Source of the DNA: Haloferax sp. Q22
GTDB lineage: Archaea; Halobacteriota; Halobacteria; Halobacteriales; Haloferacaceae
DNA length: 64,000 bases
Direction: 5' to 3'
NCBI RefSeq assembly: GCF_001482285.1
Contig: NZ_LOEP01000009.1
Coordinates: 62,001 to 126,000, forward strand
The notes beneath the pieces were generated by a model that worked only from the letters and a program-made list of their open reading frames with translations, was not told the DNA's origin and ran no database searches. The position numbers were made by a program, and so were the translations under genes. Positions 24,363-32,447 of the stretch are shown in pieces (the stretch's first letter is position 1; every line of letters starts with the position of its first letter).

Positions 24363-25943
24363 CTACCGTCGTGCCGCGATCGGGACGACCTTGAACCCGT
24401 ATCTGACGACGCCCTCCTGCTCGTAGATGCGGCGCGGGACGGCCCCGACGCGGTCGCCGATTGCGGGCGTTCCGGCGGGCGAGTGGACGACCTGCGCGGG
24501 CGCGCTCACGGCTCGGCCGTCGGCCTCGCCGCCCTCGCCGCCCGGCCCGTCGAAGGCGACGACGGCGACCGGGAACGACCCGGCGCGCTGCTGTTGCTCG
24601 ACGAACTCCGGCGGCGCGCCCCCCTGTCCGATAGCGGTCGCGGCCTCGACGGTCCCCGTTCCCGGGAGCGTCACGTCGTCGTACTCCGCGAGCGCTCCGC
24701 ACTCGGCGCACGCGCCCTCTGGCGGGAACGAGAGCGCGCCGCACTCGGTACACTCGCCGGCGACGAGGCGGTGGCGCTGTGGAATCGTCCGCTTCCACGC
24801 CGGCACGCTGACGTACGCGCCGCCGCCCGCCGGCTCCTCGCCGGTGATGGTCCCGCGCCGCCGGAGCGCCTCCGCGTAGGTGAGTTCCACGTCGCCGTCG
24901 AGGGCCGCTTCGACCGGGACGGCGGAGGTGGCGGAGGTGGCGGAGGCGGCGGAAGCGGCATCTGACACCCCCGTACTGAGCACGAGCGCGGTCGCACCCG
25001 CACCGCCGCCGTAGCCGACGAGAAGTACCGAGGTCGCGGGGGACTGCCCATCCGACTCGTCGCCTCCCGCGTCGCCCGCGGAGTCGAGCGCCGACGCGAG
25101 TCCGAGAAACGGCCCGGCGGCCCCGGCGTCACCGGTTCGTGAGACGACGCTCCCGGCTGCGATTCGCGCCGGTTCGACGCCGAGCGCGTTGGCCGCGCGG
25201 TACGGGAGTTTCCCGTCCGGCGCGGTGAGCGCCACGGCGTCGGGGTCCAGTTCGGCGGCGTCGACGCCGAGGGCCTCGACCGCCCCGGCGACCGCCCGCG
25301 TGTAGGCGTCGCGCTCGTACTGCGTGACGCCGATGGACTCCGTCTCGGCGCTCCCGAACTCTCGGAACCGCGTGCCGGGCGCGGGGTCGCCGAACTCGCC
25401 CACGGCGTCAACGACGAGCGGTCCGTCTTCGGCGAGGACGAGCGCGGCCGCCCCTGCCCCGGCACCGGCTGCCTCGTCGCTTTCGGGCGCTCCTCGCGGG
25501 CTGTCGGCGACGACGACGAGTGCCGGACTGCTCGCGCCGTCGCCCACGTTCTGTGTCGCCTCGCTCGTCGCCGCCAGCGCCACCGCGCCGGCGCGGGTGC
25601 TCCCGCTGAACTGCCGGGTCGGAACCGACGGGCCGACGCCGAGGAGTGAGGCCAGCCGGACCGCGCTTTCTTCCTCGTCGTTCGGCGGCGTCGTGGTCGC
25701 AAGGGCGAGGTGGTCGATGTCACCGGCGTCCACCCCGGCCGCGCGGAGTGCGCGTTGGCCCGCCTCGGTCGCCATCGTCAGGGTGTCTTCGTCGGCATCG
25801 GCGACGGCGACCCGTTCGACGCCCGGCGCGCCGCCGTTGCCCCACGCCTCGCGGTAGGCCGACGCGGGGAGGTACAGTCGGGGAACGTATGCGCCGACGC
25901 CGGCGATTCCGAGGGTCGTCCGAGTCGGGCCGTCGGCGCTCAT
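24363..25943 (-). CDS. HMG-CoA-synthase-like protein fused to a DUF35 zinc-ribbon/OB domain
   Basis: A 526-residue fusion. Residues about 10-350 resemble archaeal HMG-CoA synthase/thiolase-fold proteins (GVGAYVPRLYLP, EDTLTMA), but the expected nucleophile region ACKAGT reads FSGSTRAG (residues 112-119), with no Cys. The C-terminus is a DUF35 module: two CxxC pairs (CTECG, CAECG, about residues 396-417) then an OB fold. DUF35 proteins scaffold thiolase-HMG-CoA-synthase complexes. Its start overlaps the stop of the thiolase gene by 4 bp, so the likely job is a structural or acyl-channelling partner of that thiolase. A low-complexity Ala/Ser/Thr segment (about 330-345) joins the domains. Confidence 0.85.
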   Translation of the reverse strand: MSADGPTRTTLGIAGVGAYVPRLYLPASAYREAWGNGGAPGVERVAVADADEDTLTMATEAGQRALRAAGVDAGDIDHLALATTTPPNDEEESAVRLASLLGVGPSVPTRQFSGSTRAGAVALAATSEATQNVGDGASSPALVVVADSPRGAPESDEAAGAGAGAAALVLAEDGPLVVDAVGEFGDPAPGTRFREFGSAETESIGVTQYERDAYTRAVAGAVEALGVDAAELDPDAVALTAPDGKLPYRAANALGVEPARIAAGSVVSRTGDAGAAGPFLGLASALDSAGDAGGDESDGQSPATSVLLVGYGGGAGATALVLSTGVSDAASAASATSATSAVPVEAALDGDVELTYAEALRRRGTITGEEPAGGGAYVSVPAWKRTIPQRHRLVAGECTECGALSFPPEGACAECGALAEYDDVTLPGTGTVEAATAIGQGGAPPEFVEQQQRAGSFPVAVVAFDGPGGEGGEADGRAVSAPAQVVHSPAGTPAIGDRVGAVPRRIYEQEGVVRYGFKVVPIAARR

Positions 25944-27103
25944 AGCGCCCCTCCTTCGAGGACGTGGACGACGGCGGCACCGCCCGACCCGCCGACGTTG
26001 TGGGTGAGGCCGACGTTCGCGCCCGCGACTTGCCTGTCCCCTGCCCGTCCGGCGAGCTGTTTGTACGCCTCGACGACCTGCCCCGCGCCCGTCGCGCCGA
26101 TGGGGTGGCCCTTCGACTTCAGGCCGCCGGAGGGGTTGACGGGCAACTCGCCGCCGAGTTCGGTCGCGCCCGAATCGACCAGTTTGGGCGCGTGCCCGCG
26201 CTCGCAGAGGCCGAGGTCCTCGTACGCCAGCAACTCGGCGATGGCGAAGCAGTCGTGGACCTCCGCGAAGTCCACGTCGTCGGGGCCGAGACCGGCCATC
26301 TCGTAGGCGGCCGCGGCGGCCCGCTCGGACGATTCGACGGCGGTGTAGCTGTCGCGCTGGAAGAGGCCGACGCGCTCGGAGGCGGCACCCACGCCCGCGA
26401 CGCGGACCGCGTCGTCGCACGCGCTCGCCACGTCCTCGCTGGCGACGAGAACCGCGGCCGCGCCGTCGGAGGTCGGACAGCAGTGATAGAGGTTCAGGGG
26501 GTCGGCCACGACGGGCGCGCTCCGCGCGTCGTCGAGCGAGCATTCGAAACCGAGGTGCGCCTTCGGGTTCTTCGCGCCGTTCGCGTGGTTCTTCACGGCG
26601 ACCTTCGAGAAGTGGTCCGGGGAGGCGTCGTAGGCGTCGAGGTACGCCGAGGCCATCTGGGCGTAGACGCCCGCGAACGTCGTCCCGGTGAGCCGCTCCC
26701 ACTCCGTCTCGCCGCTGACGCCGAGCCAGTACTTCGCCACGTCGCCGCTCATGTCGGTCATGACCTCGTAGCCGCCCGCGAGGGCCACGTCCGCCATCCC
26801 GCTTTTGACCGCCTGCACCGCCTGTCTGACCGCGTAGCCGCTCGCGGCGCAGGCGTTTTCGATTCGGGAACAGGGGACGCCGTGGAGTCCGACGTGCTCC
26901 GTCACGGCCGGCCCCGATAAGCCGAGTTGCCGCCCGCCGACACCGAGCGACCCGACGACGGCCTCGTCGATATCGGCCGCCTCGACGCCGCCGGCGCTCC
27001 CCAGCGCCTCCTCGAACGCGGTCGCGAACAGCGACCGATAGCTCTCGTCCGGAAACGCGCCGTACTTCGATTGGCCCGCTCCGACGATGTATGCGTCTCG
27101 CAT
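25940..27103 (-). CDS. Thiolase family protein (SCP2/acetyl-CoA acetyltransferase type)
   Basis: A 387-residue thiolase-fold enzyme with nucleophile Cys85 (SRIENACAASGYAV), a His in EVHDCFAIAELL and the KSKGHPIGATG block. The C-terminal second Cys motif of classical thiolases is replaced by NVGGSGGAAVVH, as in the SCP2/archaeal type. It would cleave or form 3-oxoacyl-CoA and is co-translated with the HMGCS-like/DUF35 partner. The neighbouring hydratase and dehydrogenase make a complete beta-oxidation set. It diverges from the paaK-like gene. Confidence 0.92.
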   Translation of the reverse strand: MRDAYIVGAGQSKYGAFPDESYRSLFATAFEEALGSAGGVEAADIDEAVVGSLGVGGRQLGLSGPAVTEHVGLHGVPCSRIENACAASGYAVRQAVQAVKSGMADVALAGGYEVMTDMSGDVAKYWLGVSGETEWERLTGTTFAGVYAQMASAYLDAYDASPDHFSKVAVKNHANGAKNPKAHLGFECSLDDARSAPVVADPLNLYHCCPTSDGAAAVLVASEDVASACDDAVRVAGVGAASERVGLFQRDSYTAVESSERAAAAAYEMAGLGPDDVDFAEVHDCFAIAELLAYEDLGLCERGHAPKLVDSGATELGGELPVNPSGGLKSKGHPIGATGAGQVVEAYKQLAGRAGDRQVAGANVGLTHNVGGSGGAAVVHVLEGGAL

Positions 27104-27203
27104 GATAGTCGATTACGTATCCCTCGCGAAATAGGTTCGCCCCGCAGTGCAGTCGGGTGACCGCATCATTTTTATCATATTCTATCATCGAGTTCAAACG
27201 TAC

Positions 27204-28493
27204 ATGGTATTCGATAGCACGGAGACCGCCTCGCGGGAGGAACTCCGCGAGGTGCAGGATGGTCGCCTGCGGGAGACGGTTCGGAACGCGTACGAGAACG
27301 TCGAGTTCTATCGCGAGACGTTCGACGAGGCCGGACTCTCGCCCGCGGACATCGGGAGCGTCGAAGACCTGTCGAAACTGCCGTTCACGACGAAGGAGGA
27401 CTTCCGCGACCACTACCCCACGGGGATGTTCGCGGTCGACATGGACGACGTGATTCGCGTCCACGCGTCGTCGGGTACGACCGGCAAGCCCAAAATCGTC
27501 GGCTACACCCGCGAAGACCTCGACGTGTGGAGCAAGGCCGTCGCGCGGTGTCTCGTCGCGGCCGGCGTCGGTTCGGACGACGTGGTTCAGAACGCCTACG
27601 GCTACGGCCTGTTCACCGGTGGTCTCGGCCTCCACCAGGGCGTCGAGGAACTCGGCGCGACGGTCATCCCCATCGGCGGCGGCAACACCCAGCGACAGGT
27701 GGAACTGCTCTCCGACCTCGGAAGCGACGTCATCGCGTGTACCCCGTCGTACGCGCTCTATCTCGCCGAAGTCGCAGACGACATGGGAATCGACATCCGC
27801 GACCTGCCGCTTCGGACGGTCATCTTCGGCGCGGAGCCCTGCACCGAACCGATGCGAAACGAAATCGAAGCGCGACTCGGCGTGACCGGCATCGACATCT
27901 ACGGCCTCTCGGAAATCGTCGGCCCCGGCGTCTCCGTCGAGTGCGAGGCGCAGGACGGCCTGCACATCTGGGAGGACTACTTCTACCCCGAGGTGGTCGA
28001 CCCGAACACGGGCGACCCCGTCGAGGAGGGCGAGGAGGGAGAACTCGTGTTGACGACCCTCGCGAAGGACGCGTTGCCGGTCCTCCGGTATCGGACGGGC
28101 GACCTGACCACGCTGGACTACGGTACCTGTGAGTGCGGCCGAACCTGCGTCCGCATGGACAACATCACGGGCCGGTCGGACGACCTGATAATCGTTCGCG
28201 GCGTGAACTTCTACCCGAGCGAGATCGAGTCGGTCGTCCTCGAGTTCGACGAAATCGCGCCGCACTACCGCATCGACCTCCGCCGCGAGGGGACCCTCGA
28301 CCGGGTCGAAATCACGGTCGAACTTGTCGAGGAGTTCGGCGGGTCGCTGTCGGACCTCGAAGGGCGGATTCAAAAGCGGCTCTCGAACGTGCTCTCGTTT
28401 ACGCCCGACGAACTGAATCTCGTCGAGTACGGCGACATCGCGCGCACCGAGGTCGGAAAGGTCCAGCGCGTCTACGACCACCGCGGCCAGTAA
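27204..28493 (+). CDS. paaK: Phenylacetate-CoA ligase family enzyme
   Basis: A 429-residue adenylate-forming enzyme of the PaaK family, activating phenylacetate or a related aryl acid to its CoA thioester with ATP. The phosphate-binding loop SSGTTGKPK is at residues 89-97; GLSEIVGPG, YRTGDL and GRSDDLIIVRGVNFYPSEIE are the later adenylation motifs, and the C-terminal AMP-binding-C domain is present. Length is normal. The ATG at 27204 lies 30 bp after TTTATCATAT, a TATA-like box; two TATCAT direct repeats flank it. It diverges from the thiolase gene. Substrate identity rests on family and on paaABCD 10 kb away. Confidence 0.92.
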   Translation: MVFDSTETASREELREVQDGRLRETVRNAYENVEFYRETFDEAGLSPADIGSVEDLSKLPFTTKEDFRDHYPTGMFAVDMDDVIRVHASSGTTGKPKIVGYTREDLDVWSKAVARCLVAAGVGSDDVVQNAYGYGLFTGGLGLHQGVEELGATVIPIGGGNTQRQVELLSDLGSDVIACTPSYALYLAEVADDMGIDIRDLPLRTVIFGAEPCTEPMRNEIEARLGVTGIDIYGLSEIVGPGVSVECEAQDGLHIWEDYFYPEVVDPNTGDPVEEGEEGELVLTTLAKDALPVLRYRTGDLTTLDYGTCECGRTCVRMDNITGRSDDLIIVRGVNFYPSEIESVVLEFDEIAPHYRIDLRREGTLDRVEITVELVEEFGGSLSDLEGRIQKRLSNVLSFTPDELNLVEYGDIARTEVGKVQRVYDHRGQ

Positions 28494-28502
28494 CGCGCGC
28501 CG

Positions 28503-28913
28503 TCAGCGACCGCCGGGCTTGTAGACGCGCCCCCGAAACGTCGCGATTCGCTCGCCGTCCCCGCCGGAGACGACGACCTCGTACTCCGCGGTCCGTCCCC
28601 CGAGGTGCGTCTCCCGGGCGACCGCGCGGAGCGTCTCGCCCACCTCGGCGGCCGCGAGGTACGAGATGTTCGTCTCCAGTGCGAACGCGGCGTCGCCGTG
28701 GCTGTTCGAGGCGGCCGCGAAGGCCGCGTCCGCGAGGCTGTACACCGCGCCCCCGTGGGGTGTCCCGTGGAAGTTCAGGTGGTCTTCGGCCACGGTCAGC
28801 GTCGTCTCCGCGTACCCGTCGCCGACCTCGGCGAGGTCGATGCCGACGCGCCCGCAGTAGGGGTCGTTCGAGGCGCGCTCCCGTATCTCCGCGTAGTCGT
28901 CTTGCTCCGACAT
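28503..28913 (-). CDS. Hotdog-fold thioesterase (PaaI-like)
   Basis: A 136-residue PaaI-type acyl-CoA thioesterase. The signature HLNFHGTPHGGAVYSLADAAFA (about residues 45-66) contains the NFHGxxHGG motif of the family. PaaI releases CoA from dead-end ring-hydroxylated CoA esters. It converges on the paaK-like gene, with 9 bp between stops. A second, shorter relative is at 35996. ATG 28913 gives the usual length. Confidence 0.9.
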   Translation of the reverse strand: MSEQDDYAEIRERASNDPYCGRVGIDLAEVGDGYAETTLTVAEDHLNFHGTPHGGAVYSLADAAFAAASNSHGDAAFALETNISYLAAAEVGETLRAVARETHLGGRTAEYEVVVSGGDGERIATFRGRVYKPGGR

Positions 28914-29009
28914 GCGACCACACGTCGTCCTGCGCTCCCCAAGTAGACATCGACTGTCAGGAAAGATAGGTATGTAAACTACTTTATCTGCTGGCGGTGA
29001 CGGTGAGGT

Positions 29010-29480
29010 ATGGCATACAGCTACGAACCGCACTACTTCGAGGACTTCGAGGAGGGCAAAGAGTTCCAGAGCGTCGGTCGCACCGTCACCGAGGCGGACT
29101 TCATGATGCACTCCGCGCTCTCGGGCGACTGGACCGAACTCCACACGAACAGCGAGTACGCGGAAGACACCCAGTTCGGCCAGCGAATCGCCCACGGGCC
29201 GATGACGTTCGTCCAGTCGACCGGCTTCGTGTACCGGTCGGGCATCGTCGAGCGCACCGCCATCGCCTTCCTTGGGATGAACTACATGGACCTGCCGAAC
29301 CCGGTGTTTATCGGCGACACGCTCTCGCAGACGATGGTCGTCTCGGAGCGGAAGGACCTCGGGAGCCGCGACGACGCCGGCTTGGTCGTCCTCGAAATCG
29401 AGATGACGAAGCAGGACGGTACCGTCGTCCTCGAAGGCGACATGAAGTTCCTCATCAAGACGAAGTCGGCCGCAGAGTAA
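29010..29480 (+). CDS. MaoC-like (R)-specific enoyl-CoA hydratase
   Basis: A 156-residue single hotdog MaoC-type hydratase. Catalytic Asp40 and His45 lie in SGDWTELHTNSEYA, followed by FGQRIAHGPMTFVQ, the hydratase-2 pattern. In bacteria PaaZ fuses an aldehyde dehydrogenase to a MaoC-like hydratase; here both activities exist as separate genes (the dehydrogenase at 36448), though whether they replace PaaZ is a guess. A TATA-like CTTTATC sits about 28 bp upstream (near 28980). Confidence 0.9.
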   Translation: MAYSYEPHYFEDFEEGKEFQSVGRTVTEADFMMHSALSGDWTELHTNSEYAEDTQFGQRIAHGPMTFVQSTGFVYRSGIVERTAIAFLGMNYMDLPNPVFIGDTLSQTMVVSERKDLGSRDDAGLVVLEIEMTKQDGTVVLEGDMKFLIKTKSAAE

Positions 29481-29502
29481 GGCGGCTTCCCGACCCCTGG
29501 AC

Positions 29503-30021
29503 TCACGAATCTAACCGCTCGCCGTGGACGAACAACGCGTCGTCGGCTCCCTTCTCGCCGTAGTCGTCGTGGTACTCCATCAACTGAAAGAGCGCGCCGG
29601 TCGGGTTTCGCGGCGAGACGAACGCCTCGGTCCAGCCGTCTTCCACCGCGTACCCCACGACACGCTCGCCCGCGGTTTCGAGGGCGGCGACCATCGCGTC
29701 GATGTCCGACACCTCCAGCGTGACGTGGTGGAGGCCGGGGCCGTGCTCGTCGAGGAAGGTCGTCAGAAACGATTCTCCGTTGACGGGCGCGACGAGTTCG
29801 ATTCTGGAGGCGTCGCCGAGGACGTAGGTCGCCCACTCGAACGAGCCGTCCGCGACCGTCTCGCGGTGGACGCGCTCGCAGCCGAGCGCGAACAGCGTCG
29901 GCTCGGCGGCCTCGACGTCATCGACTGCGATTCCCACGTGGTCGACGCGCGCGGCCGGCGGCGCCGGCTCCGTCGCGGCCGCGGTCGTCGAATCCGAGGG
30001 TACCGAGTCGTCGGGACTCAT
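29503..30021 (-). CDS. VOC-family protein, methylmalonyl-CoA epimerase-like
   Basis: A 172-residue vicinal-oxygen-chelate protein with two beta-alpha-beta-beta-beta units. Metal-ligand positions are suggested by VDHVGIAVDD, SRIELVAP, GLHHVTLEVSD and LFQLMEY (His, Glu, His, Glu). Closest in pattern to methylmalonyl-CoA epimerase, which would fit propionyl-CoA-yielding catabolism, but a glyoxalase/dioxygenase-like role cannot be excluded. The N-terminal about 25 residues are a polar Ala/Glu extension. It shares a symmetric TATA element with the divergent LLM oxidoreductase gene. Confidence 0.87.
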   Translation of the reverse strand: MSPDDSVPSDSTTAAATEPAPPAARVDHVGIAVDDVEAAEPTLFALGCERVHRETVADGSFEWATYVLGDASRIELVAPVNGESFLTTFLDEHGPGLHHVTLEVSDIDAMVAALETAGERVVGYAVEDGWTEAFVSPRNPTGALFQLMEYHDDYGEKGADDALFVHGERLDS

Positions 30022-30040
30022 CTCTGACGAACTCGGTGTT

Positions 30041-30060
30041 CCTAACTATTAATAGCTAAG
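30041..30060. promoter_or_regulatory. Symmetric TATA element shared by two divergent leaderless genes
   Basis: CCTAACTATTAATAGCTAAG has a perfectly palindromic core CTATTAATAG centred at 30050/30051. The plus-strand ATG is at 30077 and the minus-strand ATG at 30021, 27 and 30 bp from the centre, both at the archaeal TATA-to-start distance expected for leaderless transcripts. One element probably serves both directions. Confidence 0.65.
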
Positions 30061-30076
30061 GTACGAACGCAGAGTC

Positions 30077-31081
30077 ATGGAACTCGGGACGGGACTGTTC
30101 ACCTGCCAACGGCGGCCGGACGACGACCGGCCGATGGCCGACCTGTACGACGAGATGCTGACGCTCGGTCGCGAGATAGACGACGCGGGCCTCGACAGCG
30201 CCTGGGTGTCCGAACACCACTTCATGCCGGACGGCTACCTCTCGGGGACGATGCCCGCGCTCGGGGCGCTCGCGGCGGCGACCGAGTCGGTCGAACTCGG
30301 CACGTGTATCGCGCTCGCGCCGCTGTACGACCCGATTCGGCTCGCAGAGGACGCGGCGACGGTCGACCTCATCTCGGGCGGGCGAACAACGCTCGGCCTC
30401 GCAATCGGCTCGAACCCCCGCGAGTTCGACGCCTTCGGCGTTCCGCGAGACGAGCGCGTCGACCGCCTCGCCGACACGGTCTCTCTCCTCCGCGACTCGT
30501 GGTCAGACGGTCCGATAGCGCACGAGTCGCCGTTTCACGAGGGTGCGACCGGTGTCGACGTGACGCCCAAACCGGCACACGACGTGCCCCTCATGCTCGG
30601 CGGCGCGGCCAAGCCCGCGGTTCGCCGGGCGGCCCGGACGGCGGACGCGTGGTGCGCGCCGTCGTCGCTCTCTCTCGGCGGCCTGCGCAAGCGCGTCGAG
30701 GACATCCGGAGCGTCCGGGAGGCCGAGGGACTCGACGGTGAGTTCACGATATACGTCCTCCAACACGGTTTCGTCGGCGACTCGAAGGCCGAGGCGTGGG
30801 ACGCGATGAGAGACGGCTACCTCTACCTCCAGCGCCGGTACGCCGAGATATTCTCCGGCGACGAGGTCCCCGAACTGTCCGACGAGCGCCGGGCGGAACT
30901 CAAAGCACAGGCCATCTTCGGCACGCCCGACGACGTGGTCGCGGAACTCGACCGCTACCGCGACGCTCTCGGCGACGACATCCACTTCATCTTCCGCACC
31001 TACCACCCCGGAATCGGCACCGACCGGATGGTCGAGTGCGTCCGCCGACTCGGCGACGAGGTCCGTCCGCGACTCGCCTGA
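30077..31081 (+). CDS. LLM-class flavin-dependent oxidoreductase
   Basis: A 334-residue luciferase-like monooxygenase/F420-dependent reductase fold protein. Supporting blocks are SAWVSEHHFMPDGYLSGTMP near the N-terminus, ELGTCIALAPLYDPIRLAED, SGGRTTLGLAIGSNPREF and PLMLGGAAKPAVRRAAR. It could use FMNH2 or F420, both present in haloarchaea. It neighbours aromatic and CoA-ester catabolism and precedes the Liv-type transporter by about 100 bp, so oxygenation or reduction of an imported acid derivative is likely. Exact reaction unknown. Confidence 0.9.
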   Translation: MELGTGLFTCQRRPDDDRPMADLYDEMLTLGREIDDAGLDSAWVSEHHFMPDGYLSGTMPALGALAAATESVELGTCIALAPLYDPIRLAEDAATVDLISGGRTTLGLAIGSNPREFDAFGVPRDERVDRLADTVSLLRDSWSDGPIAHESPFHEGATGVDVTPKPAHDVPLMLGGAAKPAVRRAARTADAWCAPSSLSLGGLRKRVEDIRSVREAEGLDGEFTIYVLQHGFVGDSKAEAWDAMRDGYLYLQRRYAEIFSGDEVPELSDERRAELKAQAIFGTPDDVVAELDRYRDALGDDIHFIFRTYHPGIGTDRMVECVRRLGDEVRPRLA

Positions 31082-31186
31082 GAGGGACGAATCAGTAGTT
31101 CAGGGCCGAACGCGACGTTCTTGTCGCCGTCGAAACGCAAACATTTAAACGTGAAGTTTTTCATGTTACATGTGAACATACACACC

Positions 31187-32446
31187 ATGAGAGACGATTG
31201 TTCAGCGGACAGCGGCGCACAGCCGCGTCCGTCGCGGCGACGGTTCGTACAGGCGGCTGGGTTGGCGGGCGTGACCGGGCTGACGGGCGTCGCCGGCTGT
31301 CTCGGTGGCGGTGGGGGCGGCGGGTCGAACGCCATCACCTATGGAGTGATTAGCCCGATGACCGGCCCGTACGGCGGCCTCGCGGTCGGCCAGCGAAACG
31401 GGGCCGAGTTAGCGATACGGCACGTCAACGAGAACGCGGACATCGACGTGGAGATAACGGGCGTCTACGAGGACACCGAGGCGGACCCCTCGACCGGCCG
31501 GCGGAAGGCGCAGTCGGTCGTCGAACAGGACGGGGCGTCGTATCTCATGGGCGCGATATCGTCCAGCGTCGCGCTCGCGCTCAACGAGTTCGCGGCCGAA
31601 GAGGAGATTATCTACAACCCCGGCGGGGCCGCGGTTCCAATCACGGGGTCGAACTGCAACGAGTGGGTGTTCCGCGCCGAGACGAACACGGCGCAGATGG
31701 CCGAAGCCGTCTCCGACTACACCGCCGAGAACCTCGGCACCAAGGTGTGGTTCCACATCGCCGACTACGCCTACGGCGAGTCGGTGATGCAGCGCGTCGA
31801 GCGCCGCATGCGCGACGGCCACGACATCGAAGTCGTCGGCCGGAGCCGCTCGCAACTCGGCTCGACCAACTACAACTCCTACGTCAGTCAAATCGCCAAC
31901 TCCGACGCCGAGGTGGCGGTTCTCGGCATGACCGGCGGTGACCTCATCAACTTCGTCAAGCAGGCGGCGAGCCAGGGGCTCAAAGAGAGCGTGAACCTCA
32001 TGTCGCCGACGATGACGTTCTCGGTCGTCCGCGGCGCGCTCGGCGAAGCCGCCTACGGCACCTACGGCGGAGTTCGCTACCTGCCGACGCTCGAAACGGG
32101 CGACAACCAGTCGTTCGTCGAGGCCTACCGGAGCGAGTACGACTCTCTCCCGGACAACTTCGCGCGGGCCGCGTACATGTCCATCCGGATGACTGCGCGG
32201 GGCATCGCGGAGGCCGGGTCGACCGACCCCGCGGAGGTCAAGGAGGTGCTCCCGGGCCTCGAAATGGACACGATTCTCGGGCCGAACCAGTTCCGCGACT
32301 GCGACCATCAGGCGATGAACCCGGTGTGGCCGGGCGAACTCGTCGCGCCGGACGGTGGGAGCGGTCCCGCGACCGTCGAACTCGGCGAGATGATCGCCGG
32401 GGCGGACGCGCTCCCCGACTGCGGCGAACTCGGCTGCTCGCTCTAG
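31187..32446 (+). CDS. Branched-chain/aromatic-acid-type ABC transporter substrate-binding lipoprotein
   Basis: A 419-residue LivJ-type binding protein. The Tat signal RRRFVQAAGLAG (residues 17-28) and lipobox VAGC (Cys38) are followed by a Gly-rich linker, then the type I periplasmic-binding fold (ITYGVISPMTGPYGGLAVGQ, LMGAISSSVALALNEFAAEE). LivJ relatives in aromatic-degradation islands bind benzoates, phenylacetate or other acids as well as amino acids. ATG 31187 is preferred; longer in-frame Mets upstream are before the promoter-like CATTTAAAC at 31142. Stop and permease start are 1 bp apart. Confidence 0.93.
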   Translation: MRDDCSADSGAQPRPSRRRFVQAAGLAGVTGLTGVAGCLGGGGGGGSNAITYGVISPMTGPYGGLAVGQRNGAELAIRHVNENADIDVEITGVYEDTEADPSTGRRKAQSVVEQDGASYLMGAISSSVALALNEFAAEEEIIYNPGGAAVPITGSNCNEWVFRAETNTAQMAEAVSDYTAENLGTKVWFHIADYAYGESVMQRVERRMRDGHDIEVVGRSRSQLGSTNYNSYVSQIANSDAEVAVLGMTGGDLINFVKQAASQGLKESVNLMSPTMTFSVVRGALGEAAYGTYGGVRYLPTLETGDNQSFVEAYRSEYDSLPDNFARAAYMSIRMTARGIAEAGSTDPAEVKEVLPGLEMDTILGPNQFRDCDHQAMNPVWPGELVAPDGGSGPATVELGEMIAGADALPDCGELGCSL

Positions 32447-32447
32447 C

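Noticed and set aside
24363-28481. A single minus-strand reading frame of more than 1300 codons
   Set aside because: It runs through the antisense of the paaK-like gene and out of frame through the thiolase gene; the real gene begins at 25943 with an overlap to the thiolase stop.
31164-31178. TGTT-N7-AACA repeat upstream of the Liv binding-protein gene
   Set aside because: Arms of only 4 bp, with competing pairings around ACATGT; too weak to call an operator.
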